Assembly (NCBI GenBank): GCA_025361665.1
Contig: JANYKF010000189.1
Location: 1-5,158 of the forward strand
Length of the DNA stretch: 5,158 bases
Reading direction: 5' to 3'
DNA from: Clostridiaceae bacterium
Lineage (GTDB): Bacteria; Bacillota; Clostridia; DSM-8532
The stretch's first letter is position 1, and every line of letters starts with the position of its first letter. The translations under genes were made by a program, and so were the position numbers. Below are positions 1-5,158 of this stretch, in pieces. A model generated the notes under the pieces. That model had not been told where the DNA came from. It saw nothing but the letters and a program-made list of their open reading frames with translations, and searched no databases.

Positions 1-71
1 GCCAGCAGGTTCGCCTGCAGGAATGCCGTCACATAGAGGAGCACCAGGACCGTGAATATCCGAACCTTCAT
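1..71 (-). CDS. mreD: Rod shape-determining protein MreD, N-terminal fragment (cut by window edge)
   Basis: Only the first 23 codons are present, reading MKVRIFTVLVLLYVTAFLQA and then NLL before the window edge. This is a short basic start followed by a hydrophobic stretch, as expected for the first transmembrane helix of MreD, a small polytopic membrane protein of the elongasome. Its ATG overlaps the mreC stop codon in the four bases ATGA (68-71), which implies translational coupling. A GGGAGG Shine-Dalgarno site lies 6 nt upstream, inside the last codons of mreC. The fragment is too short to identify by itself; the name rests on its position directly after mreC and on its hydrophobic character, which is the usual mreB-mreC-mreD order. 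Confidence 0.8.
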   Translation of the reverse strand, partial: MKVRIFTVLVLLYVTAFLQANLL

Positions 72-910
72 GGAGGGCCTCCCGGCCTCGTCAGGACTTC
101 CACTTCCTCCAGCCGCATGAAGTCAACGGATGGCTTCATGATGGCGTAGGCATCATACTGGCCCTTGTTCCGCACGATCCGTTCGATCGTGCCGACCCGG
201 ATTCCTTTGGGATAAACGTCTCCCATTCCGGATGTTTCCAGCACATCGCCAGCCATCAGATCGGCATTCGGCGGAATGTAGTCCACACGGCAAAGGCCTT
301 CCTGCTTCAGGACGATGTCTCCGCGCACCACCAGCAGGTCCCGGGTCCGGGCCACCCTCACGCTCACGGTGCTGTCCAGGTCGATGATGGAGATGACATC
401 CGAGGACAGCAGGGTCACGTTGGAAACACGCCCGACCAGTCCGTCGGCCGAAATGACGGGATACCCCTCGCCTGCGCGCAGGCCGTCCTTCACCCCGCGA
501 TCGATGGTGAACACATCAAACCAGTTGCCCGGATCCTTGCCGATGATCGTACTGCCGAGAAAGCTGAAATTCGCGTACTGCTCCTTGAAATTGAGCAGGT
601 TGCGGAATTCGGCATTCTGCCGTTTCAGTTCGGCCATTTCCAGTTCCTGCGTTTCCAGGTTCCGAATCTGCTCCTTCAGCCTCAGGTTCTCGTCCCTTGC
701 CTTGCGCAAGGACCCGATATCGGCAAAGTATCCGCCCACCTTGCCGGTGACCAGCGTGTAGGCCTTCTGCAGTGGGGACAGCGGGATGCGCAGCACATTG
801 CGGAGCACGTTCAAGCCTCCCGCCGGATTGCTGGTGGAGACCAGAAGCACAATCAGCAGGACGAGGACCAGAAAGAACAGAAACAGCTTGTTGCCAAAGA
901 GGTTACGCAA
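68..910 (-). CDS. mreC: Rod shape-determining protein MreC
   Basis: A 280-residue protein, normal for MreC. It is a bitopic membrane protein that links cytoplasmic MreB filaments to penicillin-binding proteins and MreD during side-wall synthesis. Residues 9-26 form one strongly hydrophobic segment (LFLFFLVLVLLIVLLVST), a membrane anchor with a short cytoplasmic N-terminus. Residues about 66-108 are rich in charged heptads (RDENLRLKEQIRNLE and onward), the coiled coil that mediates dimerisation. Residues about 115-275 match the beta-rich extracytoplasmic domain, including GLVGRV (157-162) and TSGMGDVYPKGIRVGTI (226-242). The start is a TTG at 908-910, chosen because GGAGG (917-921) sits 6 nt upstream and the frame begins with the basic MRNLFGNK leading into the anchor. 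It follows mreB by 39 nt with no promoter visible between them, and its stop overlaps the mreD start. Confidence 0.96.
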   Translation of the reverse strand: MRNLFGNKLFLFFLVLVLLIVLLVSTSNPAGGLNVLRNVLRIPLSPLQKAYTLVTGKVGGYFADIGSLRKARDENLRLKEQIRNLETQELEMAELKRQNAEFRNLLNFKEQYANFSFLGSTIIGKDPGNWFDVFTIDRGVKDGLRAGEGYPVISADGLVGRVSNVTLLSSDVISIIDLDSTVSVRVARTRDLLVVRGDIVLKQEGLCRVDYIPPNADLMAGDVLETSGMGDVYPKGIRVGTIERIVRNKGQYDAYAIMKPSVDFMRLEEVEVLTRPGGPP

Positions 911-949
911 CGCCTTCCTCCGGTTGGGACCGTTGATGTTTTCTTGTTC

Positions 950-1972
950 CTATTTTATGTTTTTATGGGAAAGCAGCACGTTTGAAAGCACATCGAGTTC
1001 TTCGAGCACCTTGCCTGTGCCGAGTGCGACGCAATCGAGCGGGTTATCCGCGATGAACACGGGAATGCCCGTCTCCTCGCTGATCAGCAGGTCCAGGCCC
1101 TTGAGGAGCGCCCCGCCGCCAGCCAGCATGATGCCGCGCTCCATGATGTCGGACGCAAGTTCCGGAGGCGTTTTTTCAAGGGTGAACTTGATGGAGTCGA
1201 TGATCGAATTGACCGGCTCGCGCAGGGCTTCGCGGATTTCGGCCGATGAGATGGCCATTTCCTTGGGCAGGCCCGTGACGAGGTCCCGGCCGCTGACATT
1301 GTACGAGATTTCCTTCTCAAACGGATACGCCGAACCGATCTTCAGCTTCATGTCTTCGGCGGTGCGCTCGCCGATCATCAGGTTGTATTCCTTTTTCACG
1401 TAATGGATGACGGCCTCGTCGAACTCATCGCCGGCCGTGCGTATGGATTTGCTGACGACAATGCCCCCGAGCGAGATGACGGCCACTTCGCTTGTCCCCC
1501 CCCCGATGTCGACAACCATGCTGCCGAAAGGTTCCTCCACGGGCAGTCCTGCCCCGATGGCCGAGGCCATCGGCTCCTCGATGAGGTAGGCCTCCTTCGC
1601 GCCGGCATGCATGGCCGCCTCGATCACGGCGCGCTTTTCGACCTCCGTGACGCCGGACGGCACACTGATGATGATGCGCGTGCGCAGCAAGGGATTCCTG
1701 CCGATGATTTTCCGGATAAAGTACCGCAGCATGCCCTGCGTGATTTCAAAGTCCGCAATCACGCCGTCCCGCATGGGGCGTATGGCGGTGATGTTGCCGG
1801 GCGTACGGCCAATCATCTGCTTGGCGTCCGAACCGACCGACAGGACTTGTCCATTGTGGTTGTTCACCGCCACGACCGAAGGTTCGCGCAGCACAATGCC
1901 CTTGCCTTTTACATAAACCAGCGTGTTGGCCGTTCCAAGATCGATGCCGATTTCCCTAGTGAATAACCCCAT
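950..1972 (-). CDS. mreB: Rod shape-determining protein MreB (actin-like ATPase)
   Basis: A 340-residue bacterial actin that forms membrane-associated filaments guiding the cell-wall elongation machinery. The actin/HSP70-fold ATP-binding motifs are all present: phosphate-1 DLGTANT (11-17), an IEEP loop (131-134) typical of the catalytic region, phosphate-2 DIGGGTSE (155-162) and the adenosine motif [12 protein letters not shown] (283-294), followed by [12 protein letters not shown]. The frame is open upstream to an ATG at 2035, but I place the start at the ATG at 1970-1972. It has AAGGAG at 1980-1985 with 7-nt spacing, and it gives [16 protein letters not shown], the usual MreB N-terminus. 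The 21 extra residues of the longer form are a low-complexity NGKT/DGKT repeat lying over the end of maf. The start is 1 nt past the maf stop (TGATATG), so the two are probably co-translated. Paralogues such as Mbl are possible from sequence alone, but the mreC neighbour favours MreB. Confidence 0.97.
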   Translation of the reverse strand: MGLFTREIGIDLGTANTLVYVKGKGIVLREPSVVAVNNHNGQVLSVGSDAKQMIGRTPGNITAIRPMRDGVIADFEITQGMLRYFIRKIIGRNPLLRTRIIISVPSGVTEVEKRAVIEAAMHAGAKEAYLIEEPMASAIGAGLPVEEPFGSMVVDIGGGTSEVAVISLGGIVVSKSIRTAGDEFDEAVIHYVKKEYNLMIGERTAEDMKLKIGSAYPFEKEISYNVSGRDLVTGLPKEMAISSAEIREALREPVNSIIDSIKFTLEKTPPELASDIMERGIMLAGGGALLKGLDLLISEETGIPVFIADNPLDCVALGTGKVLEELDVLSNVLLSHKNIK

Positions 1973-1973
1973 A

Positions 1974-2702
1974 TCATTGCTCCTTGTCTTTCCGTCCGTC
2001 ATGCCGTCCGTCTTGCCGTTCGTCTTGCCGTTCATTTTGCCTCAGCCACGCCAACGGCTCTATCCCCATGCTTTCCAGCATCCGTGACAGCCGCTGGAGA
2101 GGAAGTCCCATCACATTGTGATAATCTCCGTCTATCTGTTCCACCAGCAAAGCCCCATATCCCTGGATGCCATAGGCTCCTGCCTTGTCATACGGTTCCG
2201 GGGTGTCCGCGTACCGGGCCAGGAAGTCTTCATCCGCCTCGCGGAATTTCACCCGGGTGGTTTCGACAGCCGTGCGTTCTTCGCCGGTCATCGTGCTGAG
2301 CAGGGTCATGCCTGTGATGACCTCGTGCCATCCACCGGACAGCAATCGCAGCATTCGCAGGGCATCTTCCCGGTTCGCCGGTTTGCCGAGGATGTACCCG
2401 TTTCTGGCCACGACCGTATCGGCTGCCAGGACCAGATACCCTTCGGCTGGTTCCGTGATATGCCCGGCCGGATCAGCGGGGACGCATCCATGTTGCGAAG
2501 ACTTGGGAAACTGCTGATTCGCCAGTTTCTCCGCCACATGCCGTGCCTTGTCGCGTGACATTGCCAGCGCAAATGTCCCGGCATGGCTGTGATCTCCCAG
2601 TTTTTCGTCTGTTTCCGAAACCAACACATCAAACGGGATCCCAATCCGAGCCAGCAACTCTTTGCGGCGGGGGGATCCCGAGGCCAGAACCAATCGCTGC
2701 AT
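1974..2702 (-). CDS. maf: Maf family nucleoside triphosphate pyrophosphatase (YhdE-like)
   Basis: Maf proteins hydrolyse non-canonical or excess nucleoside triphosphates to monophosphates and are linked to septum formation. Family signatures seen: [12 protein letters not shown] (6-17), SETDE (29-33), AADTVV (93-98), [11 protein letters not shown] (121-131), [16 protein letters not shown] (171-186) and [12 protein letters not shown] (191-202). The SPRR and GIQG forms resemble the dTTP/UTP-acting YhdE branch (inference). The frame is open to an ATG at 2738, but I chose the ATG at 2700-2702: GGAGG (2709-2713) lies 6 nt upstream, the protein then begins [13 protein letters not shown], and the longer start would lie inside the -10 box. 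At 242 residues it is longer than the usual 190-200. Relative to remembered homologues there is about 26 extra residues at 62-88 and a hydrophilic repeat tail at about 221-242 ([16 protein letters not shown]). It is first in the maf-mreBCD operon. Confidence 0.94.
   Translation of the reverse strand: MQRLVLASGSPRRKELLARIGIPFDVLVSETDEKLGDHSHAGTFALAMSRDKARHVAEKLANQQFPKSSQHGCVPADPAGHITEPAEGYLVLAADTVVARNGYILGKPANREDALRMLRLLSGGWHEVITGMTLLSTMTGEERTAVETTRVKFREADEDFLARYADTPEPYDKAGAYGIQGYGALLVEQIDGDYHNVMGLPLQRLSRMLESMGIEPLAWLRQNERQDERQDGRHDGRKDKEQ
1980..1985 (-). promoter_or_regulatory. Ribosome binding site deciding the mreB start
   Basis: AAGGAG on the minus strand, 7 nt before the ATG at 1970-1972. 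It lies inside the last codons of maf, immediately before its TGA. It favours the short MreB start over the upstream in-frame ATG at 2035, which has only a weak GAGG close to it. Confidence 0.85.
1986..2033 (+). repeat. 12-bp tandem repeat at the 3' end of maf (4 units)
   Basis: Four consecutive 12-bp units on the plus strand: GTCTTTCCGTCC, GTCATGCCGTCC, GTCTTGCCGTTC, GTCTTGCCGTTC. The last two are identical and a decayed fifth unit follows. On the coding strand each unit adds four residues to the Maf tail ([16 protein letters not shown]). Because 12 is a multiple of three, copy-number change would keep maf in frame. The other minus-strand frame is also open here and reads NGKT/DGKT into mreB. 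Slippage is the likely origin. Confidence 0.9.
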
Positions 2703-2708
2703 GGCACT

Positions 2709-2713
2709 CCTCC
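2709..2713 (-). promoter_or_regulatory. Ribosome binding site deciding the maf start
   Basis: GGAGG (within GGAGGAG, 2707-2713) on the minus strand, 6 nt before the ATG at 2700-2702. Together with the promoter position it fixes the short form of Maf. Confidence 0.85.
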
Positions 2714-2736
2714 GCATGGCTTTCCATGCTGAACCC

Positions 2737-2765
2737 ATTATACACTTCCCCTCGTTACGCGTCCA
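2737..2765 (-). promoter_or_regulatory. Sigma-A/sigma-70-type promoter of the maf-mreBCD operon
   Basis: On the minus strand, a -35-like TGGACG (2760-2765, four of six matches to TTGACA) is followed after exactly 17 bp by a perfect -10 TATAAT (2737-2742). Transcription would start near 2730, giving a leader of about 28 nt before the maf ATG at 2702. No other convincing promoter appears between maf and mreD, so this probably drives the whole operon. Identified by consensus only. Confidence 0.75.
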
Positions 2766-2800
2766 CCAGGTCTCCCTCCGCGGTCACACTTCACGGGCTT

Positions 2801-2881
2801 CCCATTTGATCCTGTTTCCCATTTGATCCCGTTTCCCATTCGATCCCGTTTCCCATTTGATCCTGTTTCCCATTTGATCCT
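2801..2881 (+). repeat. 17-bp direct-repeat array (nearly 5 units) between divergent maf and mecA
   Basis: Units begin at 2801, 2818, 2835, 2852 and 2869, with consensus CCCATTTGATCCYGTTT. The fifth unit is intact for its first 13 bases and then decays. Units 1 and 4 are identical, and the differences among the first four are C/T transitions only. Every unit carries one GATC, spaced exactly 17 bp apart. The array ends at the weak -35 position proposed for mecA and starts 35 bp upstream of the maf -35. A 17-bp period changes frame at each unit, so it is not a coding repeat. It could be an iteron-like protein-binding array or a simple minisatellite. Confidence 0.93.
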
Positions 2882-2909
2882 TCTCTTTTTCCGAACTCAT
2901 GCGTATAAT
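2881..2909 (+). promoter_or_regulatory. Possible mecA promoter
   Basis: A perfect TATAAT at 2904-2909 on the plus strand. The best -35 at 17-bp spacing is TTCTCT (2881-2886), only three matches to consensus. The start site would be near 2916, giving a leader of about 179 nt before the mecA ATG. A weaker TATAAG at 3008-3013 has no well-spaced -35. The -10 is convincing; the promoter as a whole is moderate. Confidence 0.5.
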
Positions 2910-3094
2910 GAAATAATCTTGCAGACATCACAACAAACGGGGTGGAAATCACCAGATCGTCCTTCCTTTCCCCGATGCACGTGTCAAACAGTTTGAAACG
3001 GGAATAATATAAGTGGGCAGACAAACAGGCGGACGGGCAGACAGCAGCATCGAAGGACCCGCTCGTGCGGAGACGATGGAAATGTGAGGACTCC
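2910..3094 (+). other. mecA leader region with 13-bp palindrome and quasi-4-bp repeat
   Basis: This stretch has no credible gene. A minus-strand frame crosses it, but runs into the 17-bp array and antisense to mecA. It contains a perfect inverted repeat TCAAAC-A-GTTTGA (2984-2996), which is operator-like. At about 3015-3046 a G/A/C-rich segment of four-base steps (GGGC AGAC AAAC AGGC GGAC GGGC AGAC) has the 9-mer GGGCAGACA twice, 20 bp apart. A small GGTG/CACC stem (2941-2953) is too short to interpret. No riboswitch was recognised. Confidence 0.5.
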
Positions 3095-3736
3095 ATGAGG
3101 ATAGAACGCATCAACGAGAACAAGCTCCGGGTCTTCATTTCATTTGATGACCTTGAAGACAGGGAAATTGATCTGGAATCATTCAACTACAACACACCCG
3201 AAACACAGGAACTGTTCTGGGATTTGATGGAGCAGGCCGAAGTGGAGCTGGGGTTCGATTCCATGGAATCCCAGCTGTGCGTGGAGGCCGTGACGGATGT
3301 GGATCACGGGTTCATCATCACCATCACGCGGATGGATGACGAACGCGAACTGGAATCCATTCAGAAATTCATCAAGGGCCGAGGCAAACGCAAGGATCAG
3401 GCCCTTCGCAAAAAGACGACCGTTCCCGTATCAACCGTCATGATCTATGGCTTTGATGATTTTGACGCCATCACAGGCGCGTGCCGCCGCGTTTCATCCC
3501 TGCGGACCGGCGATGGCAGCAGCGTCTGGCGCTGTGAAGACAGCTACTACCTTGTTTTGAGCGGCATGGAATACCCTGACGGAAACCAGCGTCGCTTCGA
3601 GGACATCCTGACGGAATACGGGGACCGGGTTCAGAATGCGTCCTTCTTCGAAGGATACCTGAACGAGTATGGCGTCTGCATGATTCCGGGAAATGCCCTG
3701 GACACGCTGACTGGATTTGCACCCGGGAATATCTGA
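3095..3736 (+). CDS. mecA: MecA-family adaptor protein for the ClpC/ClpP protease
   Basis: MecA binds substrates through its N-terminal domain and delivers them to the ClpC AAA+ unfoldase, whose assembly its C-terminal domain promotes. In Bacillus subtilis it targets the competence regulator ComK. Here residues 1-82 match the N-terminal domain (MRIERINENKLRVFISFDDL, then ELFWDLMEQAEVELGF). Residues about 83-112 are a charged linker (KGRGKRKDQALRKK), and residues about 113-208 match the C-terminal domain (YGFDDFDAITGACRRV, YYLVLSGMEYPDGNQRRF, ILTEYGD, LNEYGVCMI). At 213 residues it is close to the 218 of B. subtilis MecA. The frame is open to a GTG at 3065, but the ATG at 3095 has GAGG (3086-3089) 5 nt upstream and gives the family N-terminus. 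It stands alone, divergent from maf and convergent with galU. Whether its substrate here is a competence factor cannot be told. Confidence 0.9.
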   Translation: MRIERINENKLRVFISFDDLEDREIDLESFNYNTPETQELFWDLMEQAEVELGFDSMESQLCVEAVTDVDHGFIITITRMDDERELESIQKFIKGRGKRKDQALRKKTTVPVSTVMIYGFDDFDAITGACRRVSSLRTGDGSSVWRCEDSYYLVLSGMEYPDGNQRRFEDILTEYGDRVQNASFFEGYLNEYGVCMIPGNALDTLTGFAPGNI

Positions 3737-3762
3737 AAAGTGCTGTCATATGCTTTGGCGCG

Positions 3763-3816
3763 CTCTTTTCATGGTTAGAGTCAATCTTTTCATGGTTACA
3801 GTCACTCTTTTCAAGT
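3763..3816 (+). repeat. 21-bp tandem repeat between convergent mecA and galU
   Basis: Two full 21-bp units start at 3763 and 3784. They differ at two positions and share the core TCTTTTCATGGTTA followed by AGTCA. A third unit starting at 3805 keeps only CTCTTTTCA before diverging. The repeat fills most of the 86-bp gap between the two stop codons. GAAAAG at the mecA stop (3735-3740) can pair with CTTTTC (3765-3770), but the stem is interrupted and the loop long, so I do not call a terminator. Confidence 0.85.
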
Positions 3817-3822
3817 ATCTGC

Positions 3823-4686
3823 TCAGCACATCAGCTTGCGCAGATAAGCCTCGAATTCGTCCTTCAATTCCGGTCTTTTCAAGGCAAATTCAACTGTTGC
3901 CTGCAAAAACCCGAGTTTATTGCCGACGTCGTATCGTCTTCCCTCAAACTCGAATGCGTACATCGCCTCCGATTCCATCAGCCGATGCAGCGCGTCCGTC
4001 AACTGGATTTCTCCGCCCTTTCCGGGTACCGCGTTCTCAAGATAATCGAAGATGCTGGGCCGGATGATGTAGCGTCCGAGTATGGCGATATTGGAAGGCG
4101 CCTGTTCCCGATCCGGCTTTTCCACCATGTCGTCGATTTTGATGATATGTTCCTTTATTTCCTTGCCGGACACAATGCCGTATTTTGATACATCATCCCA
4201 CGCTACCCGCTGCACACCGAGCACGGTGGTGTGGTACTCCTCGAAGATGTCCATGAGCTGGCGCAGGCAAGGCTTCTCCGAATCGACAATGTCATCCCCG
4301 AGCAGGACGGCAAAGGGCTCATCCCCGATGAACGCCCTGGCGCAGTTGATGGCATGCCCCAAGCCACGGGGTTCCTTCTGGCGTATGTAATGGATATCCA
4401 CAAGGCTGCCGATGTCCACCACCTGGGCGAGCAGTTCTTCCTGGCCCTTGCGGCGGAGTTCCTCTTCCAGTTCGAAGGAACGGTCAAAATGATCCTCGAT
4501 GGCCCGCTTGCCGCGGCCGGTGATGATGAGGATTTGTTCAATGCCGGAAGCAATGGCCTCTTCGACGATATATTGGATGGTCGGCTTGTCGACGATGGGC
4601 AGCATTTCCTTCGGCTGGGCCTTCGTGGCCGGAAGAAACCGTGTTCCCAGCCCTGCGGCGGGGATGATCGCTTTGCGAACCTTCAT
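3823..4686 (-). CDS. galU: UTP-glucose-1-phosphate uridylyltransferase GalU
   Basis: The enzyme makes UDP-glucose and pyrophosphate from UTP and glucose-1-phosphate in the cytoplasm, supplying glycolipid, teichoic acid, capsule and galactose pathways. The 287-residue length is typical. Motifs seen: the nucleotide-binding loop AAGLGTRFLPATKAQPKEM (10-28), LLGDDIVD (128-135) with the metal-binding acidic pair, DDVSKYGIV (164-172), MVEKP (187-191), GKGGEIQLTDAL (222-233) and the sugar-site YDVGNKLGF (252-260). The ATG at 4684-4686 is preceded by AAGGAG with 8-nt spacing. It lies 56 nt downstream of the RecR C-terminal codons on the same strand, and no promoter is clear in that gap, so it may be co-transcribed with recR where recR is intact. 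The GtaB name is equally used in Bacillota. Confidence 0.96.
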   Translation of the reverse strand: MKVRKAIIPAAGLGTRFLPATKAQPKEMLPIVDKPTIQYIVEEAIASGIEQILIITGRGKRAIEDHFDRSFELEEELRRKGQEELLAQVVDIGSLVDIHYIRQKEPRGLGHAINCARAFIGDEPFAVLLGDDIVDSEKPCLRQLMDIFEEYHTTVLGVQRVAWDDVSKYGIVSGKEIKEHIIKIDDMVEKPDREQAPSNIAILGRYIIRPSIFDYLENAVPGKGGEIQLTDALHRLMESEAMYAFEFEGRRYDVGNKLGFLQATVEFALKRPELKDEFEAYLRKLMC

Positions 4687-4742
4687 GATGCTTTCTCCTT
4701 TGTGTGTTCGAAAACCTGATTGCGCTTCAATCTTTCTTTCAC

Positions 4743-4883
4743 TTACATTTCCCGTCGGCCTTCGATGGATTTCGCCAAGGTGACTTCATCGGCATATTCC
4801 AGATCCCCGCCCACGGAAATGCCATAGGCGATGCGCGTGGCTTTCACCCCGAGGGGTTTGATGAGCCGCGACAGATAGACGGC
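4743..4883 (-). pseudogene. recR: RecR, C-terminal 46 codons only (gene interrupted by strand switch)
   Basis: The minus strand reads [20 protein letters not shown], then [20 protein letters not shown] and EGRREM, ending in TAA at 4743-4745. This matches the RecR C-terminus (end of Toprim plus the [13 protein letters not shown] tail), corresponding to about residues 153-198 of B. subtilis RecR. RecR acts with RecO and RecF in loading RecA at single-strand gaps. Homology stops at the alanine codon at 4881-4883. The frame stays open to 5111, but those further residues are only the antisense of another RecR piece and are not RecR-like. The fragment has no start or ribosome site of its own. It is either the end of a recR gene broken by inversion or one side of a chimeric join. 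Confidence 0.85.
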
Positions 4884-5158
4884 GCAACGGCTTGCCTTCC
4901 ATATCCTCAACCAGCCGGATGCGAAAGTGGAGGCGTTTGCGCGGGCCCTAGTGGACGCGCGGAGAAAGACGATGCGCTGTTCCGTGTGCGGCAACATCAC
5001 GGATGCGGATCCCTGTCGCATCTGCACGGCTGAAAAGCGCGACAGAAGCACACTCTGCGTTGTGGAAAACCCGCGGGACGTGGTGGCCATGGAACGCATG
5101 CGGGAGTACAAGGGCCTTTACCATGTCCTGAACGGCGTGATCTCTCCGCTGGAAGGGC
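4879..5158 (+). pseudogene. recR: RecR, N-terminal/middle part on the opposite strand (runs off window)
   Basis: Plus-strand translation from 4879 begins [20 protein letters not shown] and is open for 93 codons to the window end. It carries the RecR zinc finger [16 protein letters not shown] (about 4978-5025) and the start of the Toprim domain ([18 protein letters not shown], then [17 protein letters not shown]). This corresponds to about residues 24-116 of B. subtilis RecR. The first about 23 residues (start of the helix-hairpin-helix region) are absent: an in-frame TAG lies at 4876-4878, just before the homology begins. It is not a second full recR copy within the window, since the C-terminal codons are on the other strand directly adjacent. 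The zinc-binding cysteines are intact and there is no frameshift, so any break is recent or artefactual. Confidence 0.85.

Noticed and set aside
1403..1966. A 187-codon plus-strand open frame antisense to mreB
   Set aside because: It is opposite a clear, fully motif-bearing mreB and has no recognisable domain. It is a by-product of high G+C codon use.
2703..2738. Longer Maf start at 2738
   Set aside because: That ATG overlaps the TATAAT box, lacks a ribosome site, and adds residues not typical of Maf.
2801..2881. CRISPR array
   Set aside because: The 17-bp units are directly abutting with no spacers, and no cas gene is present.
2791..3186. A 131-codon minus-strand frame across the 17-bp repeats and the mecA start
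   Set aside because: It is low complexity at its end because it reads through the repeats, it is antisense to the mecA N-terminus, and no homology is recognisable.
3735..3770. mecA terminator hairpin GAAAAG...CTTTTC
   Set aside because: The arms are A/T-rich, interrupted by a mismatch and separated by a long loop, so the stem is too weak to call.
4231..4719. A 162-codon plus-strand open frame antisense to galU
   Set aside because: galU on the other strand is certain, and this frame has no family features.
4718..4732. GATTG-CGCTT-CAATC stem as a recR terminator or galU regulator
   Set aside because: The stem is only five base pairs with no proper T tract on the minus strand; chance is a sufficient explanation.
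4743..5111. A single 122-codon minus-strand gene
   Set aside because: Only the last 46 codons are RecR. The upstream part is the antisense of plus-strand RecR coding sequence, so the frame is accidental.

Overview
The window most likely comes from a Gram-positive, Bacillota-type bacterium (probably a Clostridia-like lineage) of fairly high G+C. Three things point there: a maf-mreB-mreC-mreD cell-shape operon, a MecA-type adaptor protein (a Firmicutes hallmark), and strong Shine-Dalgarno sites before almost every gene. The assignment to a lineage is inference; no rRNA or tRNA is present.

Layout. The left half (1-2702) is one minus-strand operon, read right to left: maf (nucleotide pyrophosphatase), mreB (actin-like filament), mreC (membrane-anchored scaffold), then the first 23 codons of mreD, cut by the window edge. 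Spacing is tight: maf and mreB are 1 nt apart, mreB and mreC 39 nt apart, and mreC and mreD overlap by ATGA. A good sigma-70/sigma-A promoter (TGGACG-17-TATAAT) lies just upstream of maf. Together the genes couple a house-cleaning/septation-linked enzyme to the machinery that directs side-wall peptidoglycan synthesis.

The divergent intergenic region (2703-3094) holds that promoter, an array of almost five 17-bp direct repeats each carrying a GATC, a second TATAAT box facing mecA, a 13-bp palindrome and a G/A/C-rich quasi-4-bp repeat. mecA (3095-3736, plus strand) encodes a ClpC-adaptor-like protein. It converges on galU (UTP-glucose-1-phosphate uridylyltransferase, minus strand, 3823-4686), with a short 21-bp tandem repeat between them.

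The right end is the most unusual part. Codons for the last 46 residues of RecR lie on the minus strand just upstream of galU (4743-4883). The sequence then switches strand abruptly: 4879-5158 encodes the RecR middle region (end of the HhH region, zinc finger, start of Toprim) on the plus strand. This is a strand-switch inside a housekeeping recombination gene, at a junction with about 7 bp of possible microhomology. It is either a local inversion or an amplification/assembly chimera, and the window ends before the two can be told apart.

A second theme is short tandem repeats at gene boundaries: 12 bp at the end of maf, 17 bp between maf and mecA, 21 bp between mecA and galU. I see no CRISPR array, insertion sequence, RNA gene or clear novel defence system.
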